DNA from: Mesorhizobium sp. M2A.F.Ca.ET.046.03.2.1
GTDB lineage: Bacteria; Pseudomonadota; Alphaproteobacteria; Rhizobiales; Rhizobiaceae
Length of the DNA stretch: 64,000 nucleotides
Direction of reading: 5' to 3'
NCBI RefSeq assembly: GCF_003952425.1
Contig: NZ_CP034449.1
Span: 6,870,001 to 6,934,000, forward strand
Shown here: positions 24,289-32,896 of the stretch, piece by piece
Numbering within the stretch: the stretch's first letter is position 1
Layout of the letters: every line of letters starts with the position of its first letter
Notes under the pieces: model-generated
Databases searched by the model: none
Seen by the model: the letters and a program-made list of their open reading frames with translations, nothing else
Told to the model about the DNA's origin: nothing
Program-made: the position numbers and the translations under genes

Positions 24289-25068
24289 TCAGAGCCGCTT
24301 ACGGATGAGGATGTTGGTGGGCGAAGGCGCGCCCCGGAACGCGGCCTCGCGCTTTGCGTCCGTATCGAACGAGGCATCCCAGTTGAGGGCGTCCGGATTG
24401 AAGTTGCCGGCGCGGAAGATCGCGACGCGTTGCGCGGCGTTCGTGTCGACCACCGGCGCTGTCGTGACGCCGATCGCCTGCACGCCGACCTGATCGACAC
24501 CGCCGACGAGCGTGGCGTTGGCAAAAGCGGTCACCGAGCCCGTCTCCGTGGTGGCGATTGCATTGCCGGCGGCGCCGGTCTGTTTGGCGACGATGCCGAC
24601 GATGCCAGCGGCGTCCGACTGCGCGGTGACATCGGGATGCGGCACCGTCTGCGATCCGTAGGTGGTCCCTGCCCCGGCCCCGCCGTTGATGGCGGCGATC
24701 AGGTTGCTGGCGGTCTCCGCCGCCGTCGCGCCGATCTTGATCTGCCCGGCGACGGTCGTCGGCGCCGCCTTGAGGGTGTAGAGGGTCGCGCCGATGGTGA
24801 TGGTGTCGTCGGCGGTGCCGACGCCCGAAAACACCAGCCGGCCGCTCGCCCTGCTGCCCGGCGCATAGGCAAGCGTGGCCAAGGCGAGGCTGAGCCCGGT
24901 GGCCGCGAGGCCAACGACGGAAAAGGCAGGAAGCGCCACATCAGCCGCGACTGGAAAATCCTCGGTGACCGGATGCGGAATGGCCGAATTGAAGATCTCG
25001 GCGGAAGTGAAGGTCTCGGACACGTCCCGGGCCGCCATGCCCGGCTGTGCAAAAGGAATGCTGGTCAT
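24289..25068 (-). CDS. Head decoration protein (lambda gpD-like) with an inserted beta domain
   Basis: A 259-aa product. The N-terminal end (FTSAEIFNSAIPHPVTEDFPVAADV) and C-terminal end (QRVAIFRAGNFNPDALNWD, then KREAAFRGAPSPTNILIRK) fit lambda-D-like decoration proteins, normally about 110-150 aa. Between them (about 70-190) lies a Gly/Ala/Thr-rich domain with the sequence TIGATLYTLKAAP and IGATAAETASNLIAAIN, seen as an insert in several phage virion proteins. It probably displays this domain on the head surface. Confidence 0.75.
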   Translation of the reverse strand: MTSIPFAQPGMAARDVSETFTSAEIFNSAIPHPVTEDFPVAADVALPAFSVVGLAATGLSLALATLAYAPGSRASGRLVFSGVGTADDTITIGATLYTLKAAPTTVAGQIKIGATAAETASNLIAAINGGAGAGTTYGSQTVPHPDVTAQSDAAGIVGIVAKQTGAAGNAIATTETGSVTAFANATLVGGVDQVGVQAIGVTTAPVVDTNAAQRVAIFRAGNFNPDALNWDASFDTDAKREAAFRGAPSPTNILIRKRL

Positions 25069-25110
25069 TATCAACCCTTTGAGTGACGTTGCGGTTGGAT
25101 GTTTCGGGCG

Positions 25111-25554
25111 TCAGGCCTGCTTGGCGGACGAGCCCGTCGAAGCGCGGTAGTTGGCCAGAATCCGGCTTGCCGCCTGCTGGGACGCCTCGGCGCCCTTTGC
25201 GGCGGGCTGCGCCAGGCCAGCAGCGGCAAGGCGCGACTTCTCATAGGCGGATGCGTCGGCCTCCCCGGCAGGCTTGGAAACCGCAACGTTCGCCGAGACG
25301 AAGGCCGCGACGTCCTCGCCGGACATGCCGGGCGATTTCCGCGCCAGGTCGAGCGCGGCGCTCATACGGGCGGCGTCGCCCTTGACGCCCTCGGCCGAGA
25401 GCGCCGAAACCAGGCGGTCGGTGACCGTCTTGGCGCCGGCTGCCTCGCCTTCGGCGCGACCCTCGGCGCGCGCGGCTTTCACCGCAGCGTCGTGGTCGGC
25501 CTTCGCAATGCCCGCATCGTCTTCGGCGGCGGGCGCGCCGCTTTTCTCGCTCAT
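25111..25554 (-). CDS. Internal-start scaffold protein (Nu3-like)
   Basis: In-frame ATG 25554 (MSEKSGAPAAEDD) inside the protease gene is preceded by AAGGAGAA six bases upstream. It would yield 147 residues of charged, Ala-rich helices, as expected for a scaffold. Lambda makes Nu3 the same way from the end of C. The strong ribosome site within a coding region is the evidence. Confidence 0.65.
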   Translation of the reverse strand: MSEKSGAPAAEDDAGIAKADHDAAVKAARAEGRAEGEAAGAKTVTDRLVSALSAEGVKGDAARMSAALDLARKSPGMSGEDVAAFVSANVAVSKPAGEADASAYEKSRLAAAGLAQPAAKGAEASQQAASRILANYRASTGSSAKQA

Positions 25555-26445
25555 GGACGTTCTCCTTGCTTGCGAGGTGGAGCGCCCAGGGGCGCGGGTC
25601 AGGTCCGCGAGGACCGATTCGAACGAGCCGACGCGGTCGGCAATGCCGGCATCCACGGCCGCCTGGCCGATGAAGGTGCGGGCTTCCGTCTTGCGGGCGG
25701 CGGCAGCGGTGAGCCGGTTGCCGCGTCCCCTGGCGACGGTCGCCAGGAAGCTTTCGTAGAAGGCATCGACCTCGGCCTGCAGGTCCTCGCGCACCGCGTC
25801 GGACAGCGGCTCGAACGGATTGCCGTCGACCTTGTGGGCGCCGGCGTGGATAAGCGTCGGCGTGATGCCTTCCCGGTCCAGTTGCCGGCTGAAATCGGCA
25901 TGCAGCAGCACGACGCCGATCGAGCCGGATATGCCGGTTTCCGTGGTGACGATCTCGGTCGCGCCCGCGCCGATGGCGTACATGGCCGATGCCGCCATCC
26001 CGTTGACGACGGCGACGGTGCGCTTACTTGCGGCCAGATCGCGAACCAGCGCGGCCGTTTCGAAAGCACCGACGGCCTCGCCGCCCGGCGAATGCATGTC
26101 GAGAACGACCGATCTGACGGCCGGATCCGCTGCCGCCGATTTGAGCTGGTAGGCGATGCCTTCATAGGACGTCAGGCCCGAGCTTGAGCCCACCCATGCG
26201 CCGCGGTTCACCAGGGAGCCGGTGATGGTGATGATGCCGACACCTTCGGACGTCACACGATACGGCACGGCACGGCGCGCGCCGTCCTCGTCCTCGACGA
26301 CGGATGAGCCCTCGAAGCGCGAGGCCCCGGGTGCATTGATGCCGATGCGGCCCGCCAGAACCGACAGGATGACCTCGGCCTTGTCGCGCGTGATCAGGAG
26401 CGGCCGGTTCAGCACCCGGTCGGCAATGTGGATCAGCGATGTCAT
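25111..26445 (-). CDS. S49-family head maturation protease (gpC-like)
   Basis: About 444 aa from ATG 26445. The S49 (SppA-like) domain spans about residues 60-275: VRSVVLDMHSPGGEAVGAFE, then the nucleophile region VNGMAASAMYAIGAGA and TGISGSIGVVLLHADFS. The last 147 residues form a separate Ala-rich, charged scaffold part with its own start. As in lambda C/Nu3, it should cut scaffold and portal proteins in the prohead. Order portal-W-protease-decoration-capsid supports this. Confidence 0.85.
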   Translation of the reverse strand: MTSLIHIADRVLNRPLLITRDKAEVILSVLAGRIGINAPGASRFEGSSVVEDEDGARRAVPYRVTSEGVGIITITGSLVNRGAWVGSSSGLTSYEGIAYQLKSAAADPAVRSVVLDMHSPGGEAVGAFETAALVRDLAASKRTVAVVNGMAASAMYAIGAGATEIVTTETGISGSIGVVLLHADFSRQLDREGITPTLIHAGAHKVDGNPFEPLSDAVREDLQAEVDAFYESFLATVARGRGNRLTAAAARKTEARTFIGQAAVDAGIADRVGSFESVLADLTRAPGRSTSQARRTSMSEKSGAPAAEDDAGIAKADHDAAVKAARAEGRAEGEAAGAKTVTDRLVSALSAEGVKGDAARMSAALDLARKSPGMSGEDVAAFVSANVAVSKPAGEADASAYEKSRLAAAGLAQPAAKGAEASQQAASRILANYRASTGSSAKQA

Positions 26446-26452
26446 GACGACC

Positions 26453-26725
26453 TCAGCAGGTGAAGCGGATGCGCTTCGCATAGCGGCTGCGCTGACCGCT
26501 CCTGGCCGAGCAGGCGGCCGCGAGGCGCATCAATTCAGCATCGAGTGCCTTGATGTTCGCGCCGGTGAAGCGAAACTGCTCACGCGTTACCGGGGACTGA
26601 ATCGACAGTTCCTCGACATGCTCTCCGGCGAGCGCGCGCAGTTTGACCGCATAGAGCGCCTGATAGAGCGCGCAAGGATCATCCTGGTCGACCTCGACAC
26701 CATTGATGGTGACCAAGGCCGGCAT
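26453..26725 (-). CDS. Head-tail joining protein gpW-like
   Basis: A 90-aa protein. Like lambda gpW it has a short helical N-terminus (ALYQALYAVKLRALAGE), a beta hairpin (VEELSIQSPVTREQFRFTG) and a C-terminal helix (NIKALDAELMRLAAAC), then a basic tail. It overlaps the portal stop (TGATG). It closes the portal after packaging. Confidence 0.65.
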   Translation of the reverse strand: MPALVTINGVEVDQDDPCALYQALYAVKLRALAGEHVEELSIQSPVTREQFRFTGANIKALDAELMRLAAACSARSGQRSRYAKRIRFTC

Positions 26726-28319
26726 CACGCATCTTCCTTTTTCTTTGGCGCGGCCGGGATGACGTCATCCTTCGGGTCGCCGGCGTTGCGAACGAAGGGC
26801 GACGGCATGCCTTCGGCGAGATAGCGCTTGTGCCAGTAGAGCCGGCGCTCGAAGACCTCCTCGGCGTCGACGCCGATCTCGGCGCATTCCATGTCCGGCG
26901 TCGAGGTGCCGTTGAGCAGCCGCTCGGTCGCGGCCTTGGCGCTCTTCTGGTCGTCGGCGGTGGCCTTGGCCGGCCCCTGCCAGTTGGCCCACAGCACCTT
27001 GTCGCGATTGGCCCTGAAGCCCTCGTAGCCGCCTTTGAACGGCAGGCGGCCGGTGCCGATCAGCTCGTCGACGAGATGCTCGTAAGCAAGCTGGCAGATG
27101 GGTGCTGCGATACGCTCGCGGCGGCGGGTGACCACCGGATGCAGCGAAGCGCCCTCCATTCGGGTCGACGAATAGGTCGCGCCCTCATAGTTCATGGTGT
27201 AGCTGGCGACGCTGATACCGATCGCGCGAGCCATGCCGCGCTGCAGCTCGGTCGACACCGGCAGGAACTGCGGCCCCGGAATGCCGGTCGACATCAATTC
27301 CAGCTTCTCGCCCGGCGCCAGAACAATTTCGGATCGGTGCCGACGGAAATTTCGCTTTCGGCCGCCTTGTCCATGACGGCGAGGAAATAGTCGCGGAACT
27401 CGTCGCGGAGCGCCTTGCCGTCCTGGCTCTCGCCGAGCGCTTCCAGCCCCTCGAAGGCTTCGGCCGACGGCCTCTCGCTGGTCAGGACCTGGGCGAAGAC
27501 GGTCTGCAGGATGCCGGTCTGGATCGTGACATCGACCAGGGTTTCCCATTGCAGATATTCGCGAAACGCCGTCACCAGGCGCGAGATGCCGCGAACGTCG
27601 TTGCTGTCCACCGGATCGAAGACATGGGCGACCATCTGGCGCCCTTCGCCGTCATGGGCCGCATGGTCGCGCTTGACGACGATGCCGGTTTCCTTTTCGG
27701 CGAGGCGATAGGCGATCGGGCGCCCGTTCGGGTCATGGATGACGCCTTGGTAGAGACCCTCGATCTCGCTGGTGTCCTGGACCAGCGCCGTTGGCGTGGT
27801 CAGGCACATCTTGGTTCCGGACGCGATGCCGTAGCGGCGGCGTTCGGGGACGGACATGTAGTCCATCAGCGCCAAGGCTTCGCCGTAGACGACGTCGTGG
27901 CGCAACGCGACATCGACCTTCTGCGGCACGATGAACTTGCCCTTGAGGTCGCACTCGCGCGCGTTCCAGGCCCATTGCTTCCACGCGGCTTTCAGCAGCT
28001 TGATGAACGCGTCCGTCTCCTGCTTGTCGTAGCCGAGCGCCGACAGGTCGGGCGCGGGGCTGAGGATCAGCTCGACACCGACCGTGTCGGCGATGACCTG
28101 ATCGACGGCGCCGCGCAGCCGGCCGGAATTCTGGATGATGTCCATCGCCAGCCCGGCGGCCCGCCGCCAGGCGATACGCACCTCGTCGCGATGGTCGCGC
28201 AGCGCCGTGCCGCGCGTCGACAGAATCCTCGATCGGGTGTCGCGCAGATATCCGGCCTGCGGGGACGGGCGCGAAGCGGACGCGCCTCCCCTGCCGAATA
28301 TCCTGTCCAGCAACTTCAT
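26725..28319 (-). pseudogene. Portal protein (lambda gpB-like), interrupted by a one-base frameshift
   Basis: The N-terminal part from ATG 28319 (MKLLDRIFGRGG) reads in one frame to about 27330 and covers the portal stem and wing (WRRAAGLAMDIIQNSGRLRGAVDQVI in pieces; AAWKQWAWNARECD). It then runs into the tail WRRARSWN and a stop at 27294. The continuation (IVLAPGEKLELMSTGIPGPQF and NYEGATYSSTRME) lies in another frame to 26725. One more A in the AAA run at 27327-27329 (plus-strand TTT) would restore a protein of about 530 aa. Either the prophage is head-defective or the sequence has an error. Confidence 0.8.
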
Positions 28320-30313
28320 CCGCGGTTCTTCCATTTCTGGCGACGGGCTTGCGAGGCCTCGTCATTCCTCGTCTCGACCGGCGCCGTCGATACGGGTCCA
28401 GCCACGCGCAAGCCATTGAGCAGGTCGGGCTCGGGCGTCGGCTGCAGCCGCTGCCGCAAGGCCGACCAGTCGTCCGCCCGCTTGGTGGAGAGCCCGAGCA
28501 TTTCAGCCATGGCCATCGCGTAGACATGGGCGTCGAGGCAGTGATTGTCCGGCCGCAGCCGCTTCCATTCCTCATGGAACTTGCCGCGCACGACCTCGGC
28601 GACAAACGCCTCGGCCGTGAGCTGCAGGAAATATTCCTTCGGCAGGAAATCGCCGAAATGCACATAGCCGGGCGGGTCAGCCGGTTCGCCCGAGCGCATG
28701 CCCAGCTTGTGCAGGTTTGCGAACAGCTCCGCCTTCAGGCCCCAGGTGCCGACAGGCCACAGCATGGCGCTGCCGAAGCGTTTGCGCTTGCCGCGCTTGG
28801 TGACCGACTTCTTCGCCGGAACGCTGATCGCCGGCACGCCGCGGCCGCCGACGCCTTTAACAGCGTAGGCATTGGCGCGGCGGCGGCACCACTCCAGCAC
28901 CTGGTTGGTGCGGCCGCCGTCGCCGCCGTCCACCGCGAGAGCCTCGATCCGACGCCGGCCGCCAAAGGCGTCGTCGAGCGGCTTGGCGAAGAACTCGTCG
29001 AGCTTTGTCCAGGCACCCTCGCCAGGATTGTCGGTCGTGCCTTCGAAGAAGCGCACGCCCAGCATCCAGCTCTGCCGGTCCTCGCCGAAGGCGACGACGA
29101 CGGCCCAGATGCCATTGTGCTGTACGTCGGCGCCGGCGACCAGGATGAGGCCATCCGCCGGAACCCTCATTTCGGCGAAGGGCTCGCGACGCTCCATCAG
29201 CCGCTCATATTCCGGCGCGTTGCCCTTCACCTTGGCGGGAAGGCCGTAAACCAGATTGAAGATGCCCTTTTCGCCGAGCCCGCCGGGCTTGGCCTGATTG
29301 AGAATGTCTTCCGCGATCGCCTCGTAGCTCATCATCAGCGAGATGAAGGCGTCGACGTGGAAGCCGGGATGCCGGTCGGGACCGGTGAGCGTCGCGACGT
29401 AGCGTCCGTTGCGGACGCCGATGACACGCTCCGTCTCGCTGACGATATGTCCGCAATGCGGGCAGACATAGAAGCTCTTGTGCGGATGCTGCCTGTCGAG
29501 GTGGAAACCGTCATGCGACTGGACGAACTCGCCTTTGCATTCGACGCAGGCGATGTTCCAGAAACGCTGGTCGGAGCGCTTGAAAGAGCGGTCGATGCGG
29601 CAGTGCCCCTGCGCGTCGCCGAGCTCGTCGCCTGTGTCGATCTCTGGCGTCGACAATTCGAAGATCTTGTAGGACTTCGTGCGCCGGAAGGCCGTGAAGC
29701 GGCCGAAGAACAGGGTCTCCGGATCGTCGCCCGTGACATGGGTCTGCCACTTCGAGACCTCGTCCTTGACGCCGTAGCGCGTCGTCTTGCCCGAAAGGTC
29801 CGTCGCCACGTTGGCGTTGGCCAGCATCAGCGAACCCCCGGCGAAGCGCTTCTCGTAGATCGTGGACCCCGCGCCGGATCGGCTGACCGCGGGAAAGATG
29901 ACTTGCTTGCCGGTTTCCTTCTGCCAGACCTCGATAAGCGGCTGCAGCTTCTGGCTGTTCATGTCCTGCAGGAAGTCGATCGACGGCAGGCCGTAGATTG
30001 TGTTGTCCGGCGCGGTGTCGGCGATGTAGAGCGCCCAGGCCAGAGCGAGGATCGACACGCCGGTCTGCTGCGACTTGCGCACTGTAACTAGATTGCAGGG
30101 ATGCTCGATGCTGAGGCAGTCGGCGATCTCGCCGAGATATGGCGCGTCGTCGAGCGCCCAGAATTCTCCTTTCTTTGGCCCGTCGACCAGGATGATGTTC
30201 TTCGGCAGCCACTCGCGAAAACGTGCCGGCGGCCGCGGCCTGATCGCATCCGCTAGCGCCGAGCCGGCCAGGCGCAGGGCTCCCGGATGGCCGAGGCCAA
30301 TGTGGATGCTCAA
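28316..30313 (-). CDS. Terminase large subunit (GpA family)
   Basis: A 665-aa packaging ATPase-nuclease. It shows the GpA start (RFREWLPKNIILVDGPKKGEFWALDDAPYL in pieces), the Walker A-like VTVRKSQQTGVSI (about 77-89), a CxxC pair (CVECKG and VCPHCG, about 251-290) and the nuclease part (LVAGADVQHNGIWAVVVAFG, about 390; LAVDGGDGGRT, about 445). It starts at TTG 30313, overlapping the stop of the small subunit, and ends overlapping the portal start. It cuts concatemers and drives DNA into proheads. Confidence 0.9.
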   Translation of the reverse strand: MSIHIGLGHPGALRLAGSALADAIRPRPPARFREWLPKNIILVDGPKKGEFWALDDAPYLGEIADCLSIEHPCNLVTVRKSQQTGVSILALAWALYIADTAPDNTIYGLPSIDFLQDMNSQKLQPLIEVWQKETGKQVIFPAVSRSGAGSTIYEKRFAGGSLMLANANVATDLSGKTTRYGVKDEVSKWQTHVTGDDPETLFFGRFTAFRRTKSYKIFELSTPEIDTGDELGDAQGHCRIDRSFKRSDQRFWNIACVECKGEFVQSHDGFHLDRQHPHKSFYVCPHCGHIVSETERVIGVRNGRYVATLTGPDRHPGFHVDAFISLMMSYEAIAEDILNQAKPGGLGEKGIFNLVYGLPAKVKGNAPEYERLMERREPFAEMRVPADGLILVAGADVQHNGIWAVVVAFGEDRQSWMLGVRFFEGTTDNPGEGAWTKLDEFFAKPLDDAFGGRRRIEALAVDGGDGGRTNQVLEWCRRRANAYAVKGVGGRGVPAISVPAKKSVTKRGKRKRFGSAMLWPVGTWGLKAELFANLHKLGMRSGEPADPPGYVHFGDFLPKEYFLQLTAEAFVAEVVRGKFHEEWKRLRPDNHCLDAHVYAMAMAEMLGLSTKRADDWSALRQRLQPTPEPDLLNGLRVAGPVSTAPVETRNDEASQARRQKWKNRG

Positions 30314-30876
30314 AGCTCTTCGTCCTCGAGCGCCTCGTCGTGCTCGGCCGCTTGCGTAACGATGCCCGCGAGGCGATCCGCGATCTCGGTGTTGAGGTCG
30401 AAAGCGATCTGGCGAAGCAGAACGCGCAGGCCGTGCGAACCCTCGCGTGAAACGGCCAGCGCCATATCATCGGCCTTGTTCTGCAGGCGGGCGATGCTCG
30501 ACTGGATCTCTCGGCCGCAGACCGTCAGGGCCTCACGCATGCGGTCGGCGCGCACGAGTTGGCCGATATGCTCCTGCCGGCGCAGTTTCTCGCGCCCGAC
30601 CTTCAGCCAGGCTTCCTGCCGAAGCGCCTCATCGCGCGACGTGCTGGAATTGACCGGCGGAGCCGATGGCGCATCCTTGCGCGCAGCTGCGATCTTCTCG
30701 GAACTCGCGAACTCGCCGCGGTAATGGTCATAGTGCGCCAAGGAGAAGCGCATGATGCGGTCGCGCGCATCGCGCTCGACAGGAAGGTCGTGCTCCTCAA
30801 CCAGGCGCCGCACGAGCTTGGTGACGGCCTGTTTCGTCACGCCATCCCGCGCCGCCACGTCCGCCGGCGTCGCCAT
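30310..30876 (-). CDS. Terminase small subunit-like DNA-binding protein
   Basis: About 188 aa. An N-terminal winged-helix region reads MATPADVAARDGVTKQAVTKLVRRLVEE (in pieces, about 1-30), like Nu1-type small terminases. A basic helical middle (EAWLKVGREKLRRQEHIGQLV) and an acidic C-terminus follow. It is coupled to the large subunit. It should recognise the packaging site, probably in the gap just upstream. Confidence 0.7.
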   Translation of the reverse strand: MATPADVAARDGVTKQAVTKLVRRLVEEHDLPVERDARDRIMRFSLAHYDHYRGEFASSEKIAAARKDAPSAPPVNSSTSRDEALRQEAWLKVGREKLRRQEHIGQLVRADRMREALTVCGREIQSSIARLQNKADDMALAVSREGSHGLRVLLRQIAFDLNTEIADRLAGIVTQAAEHDEALEDEEL

Positions 30877-30900
30877 CACAGTCTCTTCAGGCGGCATTCA

Positions 30901-30940
30901 GACAACTTCCTTCAAGCCGCTGACAACCCTGACAACCCAA
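30901..30940 (-). promoter_or_regulatory. Candidate packaging-site repeats
   Basis: On the minus strand GGGTTGTCA occurs twice in tandem, with a third GTTGTC just before the small terminase gene (plus-strand GACAAC at 30901, 30922 and 30931). Repeats next to the small terminase gene are usual for terminase binding sites (cos or pac). This is a positional inference. Confidence 0.3.
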
Positions 30941-31051
30941 CTTTTCCACTGGTGCGACTGGCAAAAACCCAGGGGCCGGTCTGCCCGTCTCTGGTCGAGG
31001 GGTGGCGTACGGTCCCTAATGTCTGCGGGTCGGTTCCGGTCGCCGGTCCGG

Positions 31052-31648
31052 TCAGTCGAAGAAGCCGGGGAGCATGAAGGTGATCTCGTGCATCACCCTC
31101 GGCGGCAGCTCGCGATTGGCGAATTCGGTGAATTCCTGGGCGGTGTCGCCTTTGAGCATTTCGGCGGGGATGATCACGCCTGAGTCGACGAACGAGACCG
31201 GCCGGCCCCACCTGGTTGATGATCGGTCAGGCGCATAGACGTGACCGCCCAGGCCTTTGGCAGTAACGCGATTTGGAAAGCGGCCACCCTTCGTGAAATC
31301 ACCGGTGAACAGCCGGCGCTTGCTGAAGGGCGAGGCGCTCACCCCTGCCCGCGTCTCGCGCGGCTTGAAGTATTTGAGCGAGACGTCGCCGCCCTGCGTG
31401 CGCATGACATAGGCGAGCTTGCCGTAGGTGGGGCGCTCGACCTTGATGGCCCTGCGGATGGTGCGATAGGGCAGCCCGGTTTGCTTGGACAGCGCGCGTG
31501 TCAGCCTGGTGCGCAGCCTGTCGCCGACGTGGTTGACGGCGCGGCGCAGGACTTCGCTGCGCTGCAGGTCGCTCAGGCGGCCAAGCGCGTTATCCAGCCG
31601 CTTCAGCCCAGACAAATCGGCCCACCTGATCTCCAGCAGGCCGGCCAC
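31052..31648 (-). CDS. Minor tail protein Z-like (GPZ family)
   Basis: A 198-aa protein from GTG 31648. The GPZ-like stretch is LRRAVNHVGDRLRTRLTRALSKQTGLPYRTIRRAIKV (in pieces, about 35-70), then TGGDVSLKYFKPRETRAG-like sequence and the KGGRFPNRVTAKGLGGHVYAP part. lambda Z acts at the head end of the tail. Here it lies upstream of the terminase genes, away from other tail genes, which is unusual for lambda but seen in other mosaics. An intrinsic terminator lies just before it. Confidence 0.7.
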   Translation of the reverse strand: MAGLLEIRWADLSGLKRLDNALGRLSDLQRSEVLRRAVNHVGDRLRTRLTRALSKQTGLPYRTIRRAIKVERPTYGKLAYVMRTQGGDVSLKYFKPRETRAGVSASPFSKRRLFTGDFTKGGRFPNRVTAKGLGGHVYAPDRSSTRWGRPVSFVDSGVIIPAEMLKGDTAQEFTEFANRELPPRVMHEITFMLPGFFD

Positions 31649-31664
31649 GCTCGCGCTCCGAAAT

Positions 31665-31695
31665 GAAAAGCCCCGGTCGCGAGGAGCGCCGGGGC
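31665..31695 (-). terminator. Intrinsic terminator between replication and head genes
   Basis: The stem GCCCCGG/CCGGGGC (31670-31676 and 31689-31695) with a 12-nt loop is followed on the minus strand by TTTTCATTTC. On the plus strand a T-run also follows (31702-31706). It separates the early replication operon from the late genes, so late transcription would need a new promoter or antitermination. Confidence 0.75.
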
Positions 31696-31741
31696 CAGTT
31701 CTTTTTACCGTGTTCAGGGTAGGTCAAGTTTCTGACGCGCG

Positions 31742-32578
31742 TCAACGGACAGAGGCAGTTTTTTTCACGTGGCCTGCGGCGGCCCTGTCAGCCAGCCAGA
31801 CGCCCGGCCTGTCCGCATCCAGCCAAGGCGTCATCGAGCGATCGGAAAACACCAGCCGATGCGCGGTCAGCTGCGTGTCAAGCTCGCCCTCCAGCCGGCG
31901 CAGCGTCGCGACCCAGATCTGATAATCGAGCCTGCCCATGATGTCGCCGCCCGGGTCGGTGGAGAATTCGTATTTCCGGTAGGCGCCGCTGACCGGCCGC
32001 TTGGCGCGTTCGTCATAGCCATGCACCTCGATGTCGAAAGTCTGGCCGTTCTCGTCGGTCACCCGCTTCATGACGAACCAGGCCGGCCGACCGGCACGTT
32101 CAGCCAATCGGATCTTCGACGGCTCTGCCGTCCAGTCCGGCTCGCGGCCGAGGATCGCGGTGCCGACGACCAGCGAAACAATCCCCTCGCCGCGCTGCTC
32201 GCGTGACCGTCTGCCGTAGCGGTCGACTGCCCTCGCCACATGGAGTTCGGCCAGGCCCTGCGTATCGGGCCAATCGGCCAAAGCATTCCACCCGGCCGGG
32301 ATCACGACCTCGCACCCGGCCAGCGCTGCGACTTCACGGCCCACGGTTACCGCATCCTCATGCGGCTCGCCCTGCTCGAGCCAGAAATTCTCGTAGTCCT
32401 TGCGGCCGCCGTCGATCAGCGCGCCAAGCTCGCCAAAGCCGGTGATCTTGCCCCAGGAAGAGGCCTGCAAGGAACGCCAGGCCGAATGCGGATTGTCCAG
32501 CCCTTCCACACCGCCGCCCTTCGGCAATTCATGCACGAAGGCCCAGGTCAGCAGCTCATCAATCGTTACCGTCTTCAT
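31742..32578 (-). CDS. Hypothetical prophage protein, 278 aa
   Basis: Starts MKTVTIDELLTWAFVHELPKGGG after an AGGAAGAAG-like site. No known domain is recognised. It is Trp-rich and acidic in the middle and mixed beta/alpha at the end. It is the last gene before the terminator of the replication operon. A place next to terminase and replication genes would fit a late regulator, but nothing in the sequence shows DNA binding. Confidence 0.7.
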   Translation of the reverse strand: MKTVTIDELLTWAFVHELPKGGGVEGLDNPHSAWRSLQASSWGKITGFGELGALIDGGRKDYENFWLEQGEPHEDAVTVGREVAALAGCEVVIPAGWNALADWPDTQGLAELHVARAVDRYGRRSREQRGEGIVSLVVGTAILGREPDWTAEPSKIRLAERAGRPAWFVMKRVTDENGQTFDIEVHGYDERAKRPVSGAYRKYEFSTDPGGDIMGRLDYQIWVATLRRLEGELDTQLTAHRLVFSDRSMTPWLDADRPGVWLADRAAAGHVKKTASVR

Positions 32579-32617
32579 GTCTTCTTCCTGCAGCAGTTCG
32601 CGATGGTTTTGAGAGAG

Positions 32618-32896
32618 TCAGGCAGTAGTCAGAGCAAAGCTCGAAGCGAGCGATTCCAGAGGGTTGGGCGTGGACGCGACACCAGCGACAGTTTTTTGGA
32701 GCCATTGCATAATGCTCCGTTGCCCCTCGCCCCGCTCTTCGCCCATTACGTGCGTTGAAACTGGTGCAGACTGCCGCAAGCTTTTGTTTTTGTTTCCCTT
32801 ATCGCCGTTAACCGGGGTATCGCGCCGTGTCGCGAACTCCCGCGACTGCCGCCACCGCGCGGGCTCTCTGTCGTCCCGGAGGGGTACGGGGCTCAT
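32618..32896 (-). CDS. Small hypothetical protein, 92 aa
   Basis: Starts at ATG 32896 after AGGAGGTGCG and overlaps the helicase stop (ATGA), so it is translationally coupled. The sequence is polar and basic (REPARWRQSREFATRRD), probably partly unfolded. Function is unknown. Confidence 0.55.
   Translation of the reverse strand: MSPVPLRDDREPARWRQSREFATRRDTPVNGDKGNKNKSLRQSAPVSTHVMGEERGEGQRSIMQWLQKTVAGVASTPNPLESLASSFALTTA

Noticed and set aside
26725..27549. Second separate gene after the portal fragment
   Set aside because: Its first 90 residues are antisense-like noise; the rest is the missing C-terminal half of the portal in another frame.
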